Shown here: piece after piece, positions 45,418 to 54,268 of the stretch
How positions within the stretch are numbered: position 1 is the first letter of the stretch
Layout: each line of letters opens with the position of its first letter
Assembly (NCBI GenBank): GCA_020725385.1
Contig: DYFC01000013.1
Span: 1-58,683, forward strand
Direction of reading: 5' to 3'
DNA from: Nitrospira japonica
GTDB lineage: Bacteria > Nitrospirota > Thermodesulfovibrionia > Thermodesulfovibrionales > SM23-35
DNA: 58,683 nt
Translations under genes and position numbers: made by a program
Notes under the pieces: generated by a model
Seen by the model: only the letters and a program-made list of their open reading frames with translations
What the model was told of the DNA's origin: nothing
Database searches by the model: none

Positions 45418-47846
45418 GATACGGTAACTGCTTCCATTGCTTCGACAAAGGCAGGCCGGTCGTCTTCTATGACAACGGAAATATGGTTAATTCCTTTAAA
45501 TTTTCCCCTAAGGATTTCTTCAGACAATGGATCTTCGATCTCTTTCTGAATGGCCCGTCTCATCGGTCTTGCTCCATAAGCAGGTTGATAATAGCGTGCA
45601 ATAAGCCATTCTTTAACCTCATGAGATACATCAACGACTATTTCCTGTTCAAGAAGCATTTTATTAGTTTCTGATATAAGAAGATCTATGATTGCAAGAA
45701 GGTGTTCTTTTTCTAATGGATGGAATACAACTGTTTCATCAACACGGTTAAGAAATTCCGGATTAAAAGTCTTTTTAAGTTCATTGAGAACGTTTTCTTT
45801 GATTTTCTCATAAACTATTCCGCTAACATTTTTCTGGAAACCAAGTGGTGTTGCTTTTTCGATGAGCCTTGCTCCAAGATTTGATGTCATAATTATCACA
45901 GTATTTTTAAAATCAACTTTTCTTCCGAAGCTATCTGTCAATACACCTTCGTCAAGAACCTGAAGAAGTATGTTAAAGACATCTGGATGGGCTTTTTCTA
46001 TTTCATCGAATAATACAACCGAATAAGGTTTTTTCCGGATACGTTCTGTTAATTGTCCTCCCTCTTCGTAGCCTACATAACCGGGAGGCGCGCCTGTAAG
46101 TCTTGAAACATTGAATCTTTCCATATATTCGGACATATCTATTTTTATCAGAGAAGATTCATCATTAAATAGAAAAGCTGCAAGGGCTTTTGCGAGTTCT
46201 GTTTTACCAACTCCTGTCGGACCTAAAAAGAAGAAAGAACCAATAGGTTTTTTATTTGATTTTAAACCTGCACGAGATCTTCTTATTGCTCTTGAAACCG
46301 CTTTAATAGCTTCTTCCTGCCCTATTATTCTCTGGTGCAGATTTTCTTCCATTCTGATAAGTTTTTCGGATTCTTTTTCTTCAAGTTTTGAAAGCGGGAT
46401 TCCGGTCATTTTTGATAAAGTATATTCTATATCTTCTTCCCTGACAACAGCGATTTCTTTATTAAGATTATCTATCCATTGTCTATGTAATTGTTCATGA
46501 AGTCGTTTCAGGCGTTCCTCTTCAAGCCTTATAGAAGAAGCTTTTTCAAGATCATGAAGTTTGATATATAAGTTTTTCTCTTTTGAACATCTTTTTATAT
46601 CTTCTTCTATTTCTTTTAATTCATGCGGTGGAGTATATCTTTTAAGTTTTATTCTTGACCCGGTCTCATCAATAACATCTATTGCCTTATCAGGAAGATA
46701 CCTGTCGGATACATATCTATCCGAGAGTCTGACAGCACTTTCAACAGCAGCATCGCTTATTTTTACTTTGTGGAATGCTTCATATCGTGATTTCAGGCCT
46801 TTTAAAATAGTAATTGCATCTTCGACATCAGGTGGATTTATATAAATAGGTTGAAATCTTCTTTCGAGAGCTCCATCTCTTTCAATATATTTTCTATATT
46901 CGTCAGGAGTTGTGGCACCAATACACTGTATCTCACCCCTCGATAAAGCAGGTTTGAGCATGCTTGAAGCATCTACGGAACCTTCCGCAGCACCAGCACC
47001 AATTAGAGTATGAAGCTCGTCAACGAAAAGAATAACGTTATCGGATTGTGTAATCTCTTTCATAACAATTTTTAAACGCTCTTCGAACTGTCCACGATAT
47101 TTGGTGCCTGCAATTAAAGCTCCGAGATCAAGTGAAATAATACGTTTATTGAGAAGAATATCAGGAATATTTCCTGATATTATCTTTTGGGCAAGTCCTT
47201 CAACAATGGCTGTTTTACCTACACCCGGTTCTCCGATTATAACCGGATTATTTTTAATCCTTCTGCCGAGTATTTGAACGAGTCTTTCGATTTCATCTTC
47301 TCTGCAAATAACAGGATCAAGCTTGCCCTCTCTTGCGAGCATTGTTAAATCTCTTCCAAATTCATCAAGCGCAGGTGTAGTACTTCTTCTTTCCCTGACG
47401 TGTGAATGAGCCCTGATTGAGAAATTTATTGTAAGCTGGCGGGCTCCGAGAAGGTTAGCACCAAAACTTCTTAGAATCTTTCCTCCTATCCCTTCTTCTT
47501 CTCTTATAAGTCCCAGAAAGATATGTTCACTGCCTATATAATTGTGTCCAAGAAGTCTTGCTTCTTCGACTGCGAGCTCGAGTACTTTTTTGGCGCGTGG
47601 AGTGAAAGGAATATCTCCAAAAGTCATCAGATTTGTACCCTGTGGAAGGTTTCTTTCTACTTCCATGCGAATTTCATCGGGCATTATACCCATTCTTTTT
47701 AGAATAGCAACAGGAAGTCCGTCGTCTTCTTTTAAAACTGCAAGCAATAAATGCTCGGTGCCAAGATAATCATTCTGCCTTTTTTCGGCTTCTTCTTTTG
47801 CGTATATAATAACCTTACGGCCACGTTCCGTGAATTTCTCAAACAT
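45414..47846 (-). CDS. clpC: ClpC-type AAA+ unfoldase
   Basis: The 810-residue protein has two N-terminal Clp repeats (1-145), AAA1 (Walker A GEPGVGKT), a middle domain with UVR-like helices ([20 protein letters not shown]), and AAA2 ([28 protein letters not shown]). It should unfold substrates for ClpP encoded at 6208. ATG 47846 ([13 protein letters not shown]) with GAGGT is chosen over an upstream frame. mcsA, mcsB and ctsR, the Firmicute regulators, are not adjacent. It heads clpC-tlpA-DUF4416. Confidence 0.96.
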   Translation of the reverse strand: MFEKFTERGRKVIIYAKEEAEKRQNDYLGTEHLLLAVLKEDDGLPVAILKRMGIMPDEIRMEVERNLPQGTNLMTFGDIPFTPRAKKVLELAVEEARLLGHNYIGSEHIFLGLIREEEGIGGKILRSFGANLLGARQLTINFSIRAHSHVRERRSTTPALDEFGRDLTMLAREGKLDPVICREDEIERLVQILGRRIKNNPVIIGEPGVGKTAIVEGLAQKIISGNIPDILLNKRIISLDLGALIAGTKYRGQFEERLKIVMKEITQSDNVILFVDELHTLIGAGAAEGSVDASSMLKPALSRGEIQCIGATTPDEYRKYIERDGALERRFQPIYINPPDVEDAITILKGLKSRYEAFHKVKISDAAVESAVRLSDRYVSDRYLPDKAIDVIDETGSRIKLKRYTPPHELKEIEEDIKRCSKEKNLYIKLHDLEKASSIRLEEERLKRLHEQLHRQWIDNLNKEIAVVREEDIEYTLSKMTGIPLSKLEEKESEKLIRMEENLHQRIIGQEEAIKAVSRAIRRSRAGLKSNKKPIGSFFFLGPTGVGKTELAKALAAFLFNDESSLIKIDMSEYMERFNVSRLTGAPPGYVGYEEGGQLTERIRKKPYSVVLFDEIEKAHPDVFNILLQVLDEGVLTDSFGRKVDFKNTVIIMTSNLGARLIEKATPLGFQKNVSGIVYEKIKENVLNELKKTFNPEFLNRVDETVVFHPLEKEHLLAIIDLLISETNKMLLEQEIVVDVSHEVKEWLIARYYQPAYGARPMRRAIQKEIEDPLSEEILRGKFKGINHISVVIEDDRPAFVEAMEAVTVS

Positions 47847-48056
47847 TATAACCTCTTTTTTTAAATAATAATGTTTTTGAGTATTCAAAGTCAATAAAAC
47901 GAATTACTTGTATGGTTAAATTTTTAAGCATAGGTTGTTGTATGAAACAGGGGCAAACTCATGCCAGTTAATTTAAGCAAACCGAAAAATTAAATAACAG
48001 ATAAAAATGCTTTATCTTAAAGCACTGCTGATGATAAAATTATTGCAGATTCATAT
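47847..48056. other. Gene-free stretch between clpC and the small Cys-rich ORF
   Basis: About 210 bp on the divergent side of clpC. It holds a 7-bp hairpin (TGCTTTA/TAAAGCA, 48008-48024) and a short GGCA/TGCC stem near 47953-47966. No promoter is convincing and no riboswitch family could be assigned. Confidence 0.35.
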
Positions 48057-48224
48057 ATGAAAAAGATACCCGGGAAAGTTATACTTTACAATTCCAAGTC
48101 AAGTAAGAAAGAATCCTTGGAATCCTCGAATAAGTTTGAGAACATTTGCATGAATGCATCGTGTAAATTAAGAAAAGCAGGTTGCAGGGGTTTTGAAGGT
48201 TGTCCGGGGTATAAAAGCAAATAA
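48057..48224 (+). CDS. Small Cys-rich protein, 55 residues
   Basis: ATG 48057 opens MKKIPGKVILYNSKSSKKES, a basic Ser-rich start, and ends with NICMNASCKLRKAGCRGFEG, CPGYKSK. Four cysteines in a C-X4-C-X6-C-X5-C order could bind zinc or a metal cluster. The biased composition and a compact Cys motif argue for a real gene, but there is no strong ribosome-binding site. It is 35 nt upstream of lemA on the same strand. I do not know the function. Confidence 0.5.
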   Translation: MKKIPGKVILYNSKSSKKESLESSNKFENICMNASCKLRKAGCRGFEGCPGYKSK

Positions 48225-48259
48225 ATTTACTTTAAAAAATAAATGAAATTGGAGGAGAA

Positions 48260-48841
48260 ATGAGAAAAACATATTTTGTGATCTTAAGTTTTTTACTTCT
48301 AATTGTTTCAGGCTGTGGTTATAACACAATTCAGGCAAATGAAGAGGCAGTAAAAGCTGCATGGGCTGACGTTGAAGCAGCATATCAGAGAAGAAATGAT
48401 TTAATACCCAATCTTGTTGAAGTGGTCAAAGCATATGCAAAGCATGAAAAAGAAACTTTGCTCGCAGTTACAGAAGCAAGAGCAAAGGTTGGTTCAATTC
48501 AAATGTCAAAGAATATTATTGAGGATCCTAAGAGCTTTGCTCAATTTCAGGAAGCACAGGGAGCAATGAGCAGTGCGCTTTCGAGATTAATGCTGGTTGT
48601 TGAAAGGTACCCTGACCTTAAAGCAAATCAGAATTTTCTCGATCTTCAACACCAATTAGAAGGTACAGAAAATAGAATAAATGTAGCGCGTGTAAGGTAC
48701 AATAAGGCTGTTGAGACTTTTAATACTTCAATCAGAATCTTTCCAAATAATATTACCAACGCATTATTGCTCAAATTGAAAATGAAAGAACCATTCAAGG
48801 CAGAGGCAGGCGCAGAAAAGGCTCCACAGGTGAAATTCTGA
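48260..48841 (+). CDS. lemA: LemA family protein, probable lipoprotein
   Basis: The 193-residue protein has a signal peptide ending in lipobox VSGC (Cys about 19), then the LemA coiled region ([63 protein letters not shown]). LemA proteins commonly occur with TPM-domain proteins, as here. Their precise role is unknown, though an envelope quality-control role is proposed. GGAGGAG precedes ATG 48260. Confidence 0.93.
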   Translation: MRKTYFVILSFLLLIVSGCGYNTIQANEEAVKAAWADVEAAYQRRNDLIPNLVEVVKAYAKHEKETLLAVTEARAKVGSIQMSKNIIEDPKSFAQFQEAQGAMSSALSRLMLVVERYPDLKANQNFLDLQHQLEGTENRINVARVRYNKAVETFNTSIRIFPNNITNALLLKLKMKEPFKAEAGAEKAPQVKF

Positions 48842-48959
48842 GAAAATGCAGGATAAAATACAACAAAAGACTTAAGACTAAAATGGATAACGGTCTTTAA
48901 ATAATAGTTTTGCAAAATCTGGATTATTACAAATACATAATTAAGGTTTAAGGGAAATA

Positions 48960-49853
48960 ATGTTTTCAAAAAATCAAGAAAAAATAATAAGTTGTATTTT
49001 TTTTGTTTTCTGCCTGATTTTTTTTATTGTTCCTGCTTATGCTCTGGATGTGCCTGTGCTAAAGGGTTATGTGAACGATTATGCTGACATGCTCTCCCCG
49101 CAGGCTGAGTCACTAATTGAAACCGAGCTTAAGGCATTTGAGCAGTCTGATTCTACCCAGATTGTTATCCTTACAATTCCTTCACTTGAGGGAGAAAACC
49201 TTGAAGATTTTAGTATTAAAGTTGCCGAAGCATGGAAAATAGGACAGAAAGGAAAAGATAACGGAGTAATTTTTCTCGTTGCAAAACAGGAAAGAAAAAT
49301 AAGAATAGAGGTTGGAAGGGGACTCGAGGGTAAGTTAACAGACCTTTTAACAGGCAGAATAATTGATCTCGTAATAAAACCAAAATTCAAAAGAGGTGAT
49401 TTCGACGGTGGTTTTATTGCAGGAGTACATGCATTAATAGATGCAGCAAGAGGTGAATTTACAGCAGATAAGATTCAACACGGGAAAAAAGATGAAGAGT
49501 CATCAAAACTCTTAACAATGATTATTTTCGGTGCAATCATATTGATAGTTACAGGAAGCATTTCAAGAATTTTAAGCATTTTTGCAGGTGCTGTTGGTTT
49601 GCCTTTATTTGCATTTTTAACTTTTACCTCTATTGGAATAATTACAATTATTATTTTTGCAGTATTCGGAGCAATAGCTGGTTTTATTTTACCCTCTATT
49701 TTCTCATCAACGAGGCGTCATGGAAGCAGTGGAATTTTTCCGGGTGGTGGTTTTTACTGGGGTGGTGGCGGATCATCAGGAATTGACTTCGGCGGAGGAT
49801 TCTCTGGCGGAGGTGGAAGTTTTGGCGGTGGGGGAGCATCAGGGGATTGGTAA
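48960..49853 (+). CDS. TPM-domain membrane protein (YgcG-like) with Gly-rich tail
   Basis: The 297-residue protein has a signal peptide (10-30), a TPM domain (35-160, with YVNDYADMLSPQAESLIETEL, GKDNGVIFLVAKQERKIRIEVG and GRIIDLVIKPKFKRGDFDGG), two membrane helices (about 180-245) and a Gly/Ser-rich tail with tandem GGGG stretches. It is the standard partner of LemA. The domain lies outside the cytoplasm. AAGGGA precedes ATG 48960. Confidence 0.92.
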   Translation: MFSKNQEKIISCIFFVFCLIFFIVPAYALDVPVLKGYVNDYADMLSPQAESLIETELKAFEQSDSTQIVILTIPSLEGENLEDFSIKVAEAWKIGQKGKDNGVIFLVAKQERKIRIEVGRGLEGKLTDLLTGRIIDLVIKPKFKRGDFDGGFIAGVHALIDAARGEFTADKIQHGKKDEESSKLLTMIIFGAIILIVTGSISRILSIFAGAVGLPLFAFLTFTSIGIITIIIFAVFGAIAGFILPSIFSSTRRHGSSGIFPGGGFYWGGGGSSGIDFGGGFSGGGGSFGGGGASGDW

Positions 49854-50485
49854 TGATTGCAGAAAATTTTTTTTCAGAATACGAGAAGAATCAAATAAGT
49901 GAGACTATAAAATTGGTAGAGAAAAAAACCATCGGTGAGGTTGCGGTAATGGTAGTTGACAGCAGTGATGAATATCGTGATGCAGAAGTTTTGGGAGGAA
50001 TGTCATTGGGTAGTTTCCTTGCTTTTTTAATAACCTTTTACTTTTTGCACTCGTCACTTTGGTGGTACATACCATTAAGTTTTGTAATGTTTTTTCCTTC
50101 ATTGTTGGTTGTCCATAAAATTCCTTTTTTGAAAAGAGCATTTATTAGTAAGAAAAGGCAAGAAAAAGCAGTATTTCAGAGGACTATTAGGGCTTTCTAC
50201 GAAAAGGGACTTTATAAAACCAGACAAAACACAGGAGTATTATTTTTTATATCTTTATTTGAACATAAGGTATGGGTGCTTGCTGACAAAGGCATATATG
50301 AGAAAATTCAACAGGAAAAACTGAATAATTTTGCAAAAAAAGTTACAGAAGGCATAAAACAAAAACGTGCGTGTAATGCGCTTTGCGAAGCTATCCTGGA
50401 AGCAGGAGAACTTCTTGCTCTACATTTTCCTATTACACCTGGTGATGTAAATGAGCTTACCGACAAAGTCATAACCGAACAATAA
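49853..50485 (+). CDS. Second TPM-domain membrane protein
   Basis: The 210-residue protein has the TPM core (SETIKLVEKKTIGEVAVMVVDSSDEY, and TGVLFFISLFEHKVWVLADKGI) but no signal peptide, and two membrane helices near 50-95 interrupt the domain. It resembles the small TPM proteins that follow YgcG genes. ATG 49853 shares the A of the preceding TAA stop (TAATG). The lemA-TPM-TPM trio forms an operon of unknown envelope function. Confidence 0.9.
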   Translation: MIAENFFSEYEKNQISETIKLVEKKTIGEVAVMVVDSSDEYRDAEVLGGMSLGSFLAFLITFYFLHSSLWWYIPLSFVMFFPSLLVVHKIPFLKRAFISKKRQEKAVFQRTIRAFYEKGLYKTRQNTGVLFFISLFEHKVWVLADKGIYEKIQQEKLNNFAKKVTEGIKQKRACNALCEAILEAGELLALHFPITPGDVNELTDKVITEQ

Positions 50486-50509
50486 AAGCTACTTTCTTTT
50501 TTGATATGG

Positions 50510-50515
50510 TATAAT
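50510..50515 (+). promoter_or_regulatory. -10 box of the tRNA-Gln/tRNA-Glu transcript
   Basis: An extended TATGGTATAAT (TATAAT at 50510-50515) lies 17 nt before the first tRNA base, with no clear -35. It matches the extended -10 seen before rpsF and vorB. Confidence 0.5.
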
Positions 50516-50531
50516 ATTACTTCTAAAATAC

Positions 50532-50605
50532 TGGGGAGTCGTCCAGTGGCAGGACGGCAGACTCTGGATCTGCTTACAGGGGTTCGAATCCTCTCTCCCC
50601 AGCCA
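50532..50605 (+). tRNA. tRNA-Gln(CUG)
   Basis: The acceptor stem TGGGGAG pairs with CTCCCCA, followed by discriminator G and encoded CCA. The anticodon loop CTCTGGA gives anticodon CUG. The D-arm and TTCGAAT T-loop are normal. The 74-nt gene is 6 nt before tRNA-Glu. Confidence 0.95.
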
Positions 50606-50611
50606 TCCCAT

Positions 50612-50687
50612 GGTCCCATCGTCTAGAGGCCTAGGACGTGGCCCTCTCAAGGCTAAAACACGGGTTCGAATCCCGTTGGGACCGCCA
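50612..50687 (+). tRNA. tRNA-Glu(CUC)
   Basis: The acceptor GGTCCCA pairs with TGGGACC, then G and CCA. The anticodon loop CTCTCAA gives CUC, decoding GAG. The T-loop is TTCGAAT. The 76-nt gene ends at the encoded CCA, and accessory DNA follows. Confidence 0.95.
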
Positions 50688-50746
50688 AAAAGATTCAATA
50701 AAATTAATATATTATGATTGAGCGTCAGCATATGTTCTTATTGTAG

Positions 50747-50775
50747 TGTGATAGAATTGTGATAAATTTGTGATA
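50747..50775 (+). repeat. Three helically phased TGTGATA repeats downstream of tRNA-Glu
   Basis: TGTGATA occurs at 50747, 50758 and 50769, exactly 11 bp apart, with similar AT-rich spacers (GAAT, AATT, GAAT). Same-face spacing suggests a protein-binding iteron or integration-associated site next to the tRNA gene. The rest of the gap 50688-50898 has no gene. Confidence 0.5.
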
Positions 50776-50898
50776 GAATCAAGTTTCTTTATCGATTCTC
50801 GCAATGTTTCTAAGTTTAAATGAGCATATCGCTTGGAATTTACCTTGACTTTGAGACTATAGGTATGTGCAACAAAGGCAAACAATGAAGCGTGAGTA

Positions 50899-51171
50899 TT
50901 ATGAGCGCCGTTCGATCAGTCTGCCTGATAAAAATTTATGTAGGATGCTTGATACAAGTGTCTGATAGGGTATCCCTTCCTCTATAGCCTTAACCTTTAA
51001 GGCGTCAAGGTCTTTTTTTGCTATACGGATATTCATACGCTGGTCTTTTGTTACGGTCGCTTTTGCATATGCCTTTGACCTTTTTATTTCTTTCTTCAGG
51101 TCGGGAATAGTTTTCCATTCATCTTTCTCAACCGATTCCATTAATTCTTTTTCTTCTTTTGTTATTTTCAT
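50899..51171 (-). CDS. CopG/BrnA-like antitoxin
   Basis: The 90-residue protein has a charged N-terminal part and a C-terminal ribbon-helix-helix (RMNIRIAKKDLDALKVKAIEEGIPYQTLVSSILHKFLSG). It should neutralise the toxin encoded just upstream and bind the operon promoter. Its ATG 51171 lies inside the 3' end of the toxin gene, overlapping by 44 nt, so it is made in a coupled way from a toxin-first operon. Confidence 0.88.
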   Translation of the reverse strand: MKITKEEKELMESVEKDEWKTIPDLKKEIKRSKAYAKATVTKDQRMNIRIAKKDLDALKVKAIEEGIPYQTLVSSILHKFLSGRLIERRS

Positions 51172-51451
51172 TTTTGCTCTCCTTCTCCCTCAGATATTTC
51201 TGGGTAAATTTGCGGCTTGGAAAAATTGTTTTTAAAAATCGTACACCCTTTCTGTCTTCGAAAGGGACTACATACGCATAATCGTTAACGTTAATGACGT
51301 AAAGCCTTTGGTCACTATATTTCATCTTGTTTGGATGTTCCAGAATATCAAGTATATGGTCATTTAAAATAAGAAACACAATTTGCTCAAATGAAATACC
51401 TCGCTCTCTTTTGAGCTGCTCGTTCTTATCGTTGTCCCAATCAAAAACCAC
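51128..51451 (-). CDS. BrnT-like toxin (putative RNase)
   Basis: The 107-residue protein reads VFDWDNDKNEQLKRERGISFEQ, then EHPNKMKYSDQRLYVINVND and FLKTIFPSRKFTQKYL, the pattern of BrnT-family toxins that cleave RNA. It is followed by its CopG-type antitoxin. The lysine-rich C-terminal end overlaps the antitoxin gene and may be extra. The start is GTG 51451, right behind a promoter-overlapping palindrome. Confidence 0.85.
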   Translation of the reverse strand: MVFDWDNDKNEQLKRERGISFEQIVFLILNDHILDILEHPNKMKYSDQRLYVINVNDYAYVVPFEDRKGVRFLKTIFPSRKFTQKYLREKESKNENNKRRKRINGIG

Positions 51452-51454
51452 GTT

Positions 51455-51488
51455 ACTATTTTAATAGTTAATGTGTGCCTCTTGTCAA
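51455..51488 (-). promoter_or_regulatory. Toxin-antitoxin promoter and operator
   Basis: On the minus strand TTGACA (51488-51483) and TATTAA (51466-51461) are separated by 16 bp. The palindrome ACTATT-TT-AATAGT (51455-51468) covers the -10. Antitoxins of this type bind such dyads to repress the operon. The predicted start of transcription is only about 3 nt from the toxin GTG. Confidence 0.6.
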
Positions 51489-51605
51489 TACACCAATTAA
51501 GCGCAATAGTTCCGAGGTTTTTTTCTGTTTGTGAATTAGCTAATCTGTTGTAGCCAGCCGATAAATTGCGTAAAATATGATTATCAGATTATAAGGAGGT
51601 CAGAA

Positions 51606-51740
51606 ATGGCAAAAACAATCAATGCAACCGAGGCAGCGAGAACTTTTTCTGAGATAATTAATTCTGTCAAGTATAAAGGCGAGAGTTATACGATTATTAG
51701 AGGAGGCAAGCCTGCTGCTGCCATTGTGCCGAATATTTGA
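51606..51740 (+). pseudogene. Truncated Phd/YefM-family antitoxin
   Basis: AAGGAGG precedes ATG 51606. The 44-residue product (MAKTINATEAARTFSEIINS then VKYKGESYTIIRGGKPAAAI, VPNI) matches only the N-terminal DNA-binding half of Phd-type antitoxins, and no toxin gene follows. The DNA right after the break is the antisense end of nfi. This looks like the junction of a deletion that removed the antitoxin C terminus and the toxin. It may still bind DNA. Confidence 0.75.
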
Positions 51741-52432
51741 AATGATTGCCAAGAAAATGAATCTGATTCTTTACAAAAGCATTTCTTTATTTTTTTGGAA
51801 GTAATATCTGCTCTTCGTAGAGGTTCCGGTATCCTGAATTTTGTTGTACATGCAATTACAATTTCCCTTGCAGATATTATATCAATTAAGTGCCCGGGTG
51901 ACACAAAAAGAGGGCGGGTATTATCTTTTGTCCTTACAACAGAACCAACAATTTGGTCCCTGAATATTAGTTCGGACCATTGTCCTTTTTTCATGCCGGG
52001 TTCTTTATATATTCCAATAAGCCTTGATTTTGCACATCCAATTGAAGGAATATTCAGCAAAACTCCGATGTGAGATGCTATACCAAAATTTTTAGGATGA
52101 GCTATACCCTGTCCATCAAAGAGAATAAGGTCGGGGTTATGAGTTAATTTATCGATAGCCTCAATAATTGCAGGCCCCTCACGAAATGATAAAAATCCGG
52201 ATATATACGGAAAAGTTGTTGAAAGTACGGAATAGGTTTCTTCAACTAATCTCAATTCGGGAAAAGTATATAGACAAGCAGTACCTATAGCTTTATTATC
52301 AATAAACGCTCCATCAACACCGGCAATTAATGAAGGTTTGCTTTCTAATGAACAAATTATGACTTTATGTTTGAGCCTGTTTTGAATTTCTTTTGCATCA
52401 TCTATGTTGTTTGGCCAGGGTGAAAAAGTCAT
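51686..52432 (-). CDS. nfi: Endonuclease V
   Basis: The 248-residue enzyme nicks DNA near deaminated bases such as hypoxanthine. Catalytic acidic motifs are visible: AGVDGAF, FREGPAIIEAI, LILFDGQGIAHPKNFGIASHIG and the Lys-Ser in GCAKSRLIG. The family normally ends near IPEPLRRAD; here about 20 more residues (ending TMAAAGLPPLIIV) are read antisense through the truncated phd gene, so the C-terminal tail is foreign. ATG 52432 is the start. Confidence 0.92.
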   Translation of the reverse strand: MTFSPWPNNIDDAKEIQNRLKHKVIICSLESKPSLIAGVDGAFIDNKAIGTACLYTFPELRLVEETYSVLSTTFPYISGFLSFREGPAIIEAIDKLTHNPDLILFDGQGIAHPKNFGIASHIGVLLNIPSIGCAKSRLIGIYKEPGMKKGQWSELIFRDQIVGSVVRTKDNTRPLFVSPGHLIDIISAREIVIACTTKFRIPEPLRRADITSKKIKKCFCKESDSFSWQSFQIFGTMAAAGLPPLIIV

Positions 52433-52458
52433 AATATTAATGTAGTGAAGTACTTAAT

Positions 52459-52611
52459 TTAATTTGGTTTTGAATTTTTTATCATCGAAAGAAGTCTTTT
52501 TGCATCTTGATGTTCGGGATGGTACTGTAAAATTTTTCTAAATATTATCTCGGCTTCCCTCAATTTGCCAATGTTTTGGTAATAAGCCCCTAATTCAAGA
52601 GATTCTACTAT
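52459..52611 (-). pseudogene. TPR fragment downstream of the GT9-methyltransferase gene
   Basis: A 50-codon open frame without a start codon reads ESLELGAYYQNIGKLREAEI, then IFRKILQYHPEHQDAKRLLS, a tetratricopeptide repeat pair, and stops at 52459. It begins 3 bases before the stop of the upstream gene, in a different frame. It may be the shifted C-terminal TPR region of that gene or a remnant of another protein. Confidence 0.55.
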
Positions 52612-54164
52612 TTAGTAAATGCAGGGTTAATATCTTTTCTTAATTGCATTACTCTAAGTCCTCTTGAAAAACAAAATTCTATCCCCCCTCTGCAATATTT
52701 TTGTTCAATTTTATCCAATTCTTTTACATATTCATCTTGAGGTTCGTTGGGAATAATTAAAGTCTTTTCTCGAAGTCTTGATGTGTCGTGAAATGCAACA
52801 AGATCAGTTAAAGCTCCTTTTTCATATAATCTATAAAATTCTAAAGGTCTGACATTCGTTGCACTATCGAAAAAAGCAAAGTCAAATTTAATCTTGTTTG
52901 AATCTAATGTTTCAATGAAATCTAATGATGGTTGATTAACAATCTCTATAAATTCATTTAATCTCAGTTTTTTTATTTTTTCGTTCGCTTTTTTTGCTAA
53001 TTCTGAATTTATCTCAATTGAAATTAACTTTCCGGACTTATTTTCTTTTAATGCAGTGCCTATTGCAATTGTTCCATCTCCTTGCCATGTTCCTGTTTCA
53101 ATTATTAAACGTGGTTTGAAAAGTTTTATTAAAGAACGCAGTAAATCGAGTGTTTCTATCTCAGTTCCTCCAGAATCGAAAGCATGATATAAGTATGCTT
53201 TTTCTTCTTCACAGTGCGGATGTATTTGACTTTCTAAACATATTGTTTTCCCAATCAGCGAAGTCCAACTAATATTTTCTCTTTGGTTGATTTTCATGTT
53301 GTTGAACTTTAGTTTTCTCTCAACCACTTCTAAAACCTGTTCCAGTGTCGGGATGCAGCGGAATTCACCGAATACAGGACACTCAAAACTCGAACAGCAA
53401 TAAAGCTGGCAGTTGCCTTTTACATATGTCGCTTTATAATGCGGATCTTCATTTCTGTAAATAGCTCTTTTGCTCCATTCAATTGACATATCAAGAACAA
53501 TTACTTCTGTATCGGTGGCTCCGCTAAGCACCGAAAGTCCGTTCTGACAAGTTATAAAAAGTCCGCAATTTTTTATAGTGTAATATGTCTGGTCAAGGCT
53601 TAGTTTATTTGTCAAATTAGTACATCCTTTTAACGGGAGACTTCTCTTCCACATTTCGTCGTGTTTACTATAAGTGTCTTTTCCGACAACTGCAACGGAA
53701 TATCCTTGTGATAGAATGTAATCGGCAAGCTTCTGCCAGTTTTCAATCGACCAGCTTCTACTCGGCCATGTTTCAGATGTATTTATAACGACATCAAAAT
53801 GTTCCGATTTATCTTCTTCAACAGGGAAATATTCGAGTTGCTTTTCCCTAAAGCTGAGTTCTCCAATGCCTGCGGGAATGCTTATAAAATCATATGTATC
53901 TACCAGATAATGCGGTAATTTTGTAGTATCGAATAATATTATGTGTTTTGCATACTTAGAATATTCAGATTTTTCAGTAATGTGATGAATTTTGTTTATA
54001 TAAGGACATTTTTTGAATAATTCAGGGTGATGGGTGAAAATGGATAATTGCACGTTTGCTCCAACAATTGAGTGAAGTTTCTTTATGACCGGTATAGCAT
54101 AAAGACAATCCCCCATCCCCTCGCATTGAAGGATTATAGAATATTTTTCCATTTGACCGGACAT
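52608..54164 (-). CDS. GT9 glycosyltransferase fused to a SAM methyltransferase (Methyltransf_24 type)
   Basis: The 518-residue protein has an N-terminal heptosyltransferase-like GT9 domain (about 7-290: CEGMGDCLYAIPVIKKL, FDVVINTSETWPSRSWSIENW, FITCQNGLSVLSGATDTEVI). The C-terminal class I methyltransferase (about 340-518) shows LIIETGTWQGDGTIAIGTAL, KLISIEI and FDFAFFDSA. It probably adds and methylates a sugar on a surface glycan, but acceptor and donor are unknown. A TATAAT at 54185-54180 precedes ATG 54164, with no ribosome-binding site. A TPR fragment follows in another frame. Confidence 0.8.
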   Translation of the reverse strand: MSGQMEKYSIILQCEGMGDCLYAIPVIKKLHSIVGANVQLSIFTHHPELFKKCPYINKIHHITEKSEYSKYAKHIILFDTTKLPHYLVDTYDFISIPAGIGELSFREKQLEYFPVEEDKSEHFDVVINTSETWPSRSWSIENWQKLADYILSQGYSVAVVGKDTYSKHDEMWKRSLPLKGCTNLTNKLSLDQTYYTIKNCGLFITCQNGLSVLSGATDTEVIVLDMSIEWSKRAIYRNEDPHYKATYVKGNCQLYCCSSFECPVFGEFRCIPTLEQVLEVVERKLKFNNMKINQRENISWTSLIGKTICLESQIHPHCEEEKAYLYHAFDSGGTEIETLDLLRSLIKLFKPRLIIETGTWQGDGTIAIGTALKENKSGKLISIEINSELAKKANEKIKKLRLNEFIEIVNQPSLDFIETLDSNKIKFDFAFFDSATNVRPLEFYRLYEKGALTDLVAFHDTSRLREKTLIIPNEPQDEYVKELDKIEQKYCRGGIEFCFSRGLRVMQLRKDINPAFTK

Positions 54165-54254
54165 AAGTGTTTTTTATTTATTATAATCTAAATTTTGAGA
54201 TTTTGTTGTGGACGGAAATAGAGCGGTAATTTATTCTGGTCAGTTTAAATATGG

Positions 54255-54260
54255 TATAAT
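54255..54260 (+). promoter_or_regulatory. -10 box of vorB, leaderless arrangement
   Basis: TATGG then TATAAT (54255-54260) lies 8 bp before the vorB ATG at 54269. Transcription would start about at the ATG, and no ribosome-binding site can fit. Confidence 0.5.
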
Positions 54261-54268
54261 TTTTAGTA

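Noticed and set aside
47940-48000. c-di-GMP riboswitch-like GGGCAAAC segment
   Set aside because: Only one short conserved word is present; the second pairing region and the expected flanks are missing.
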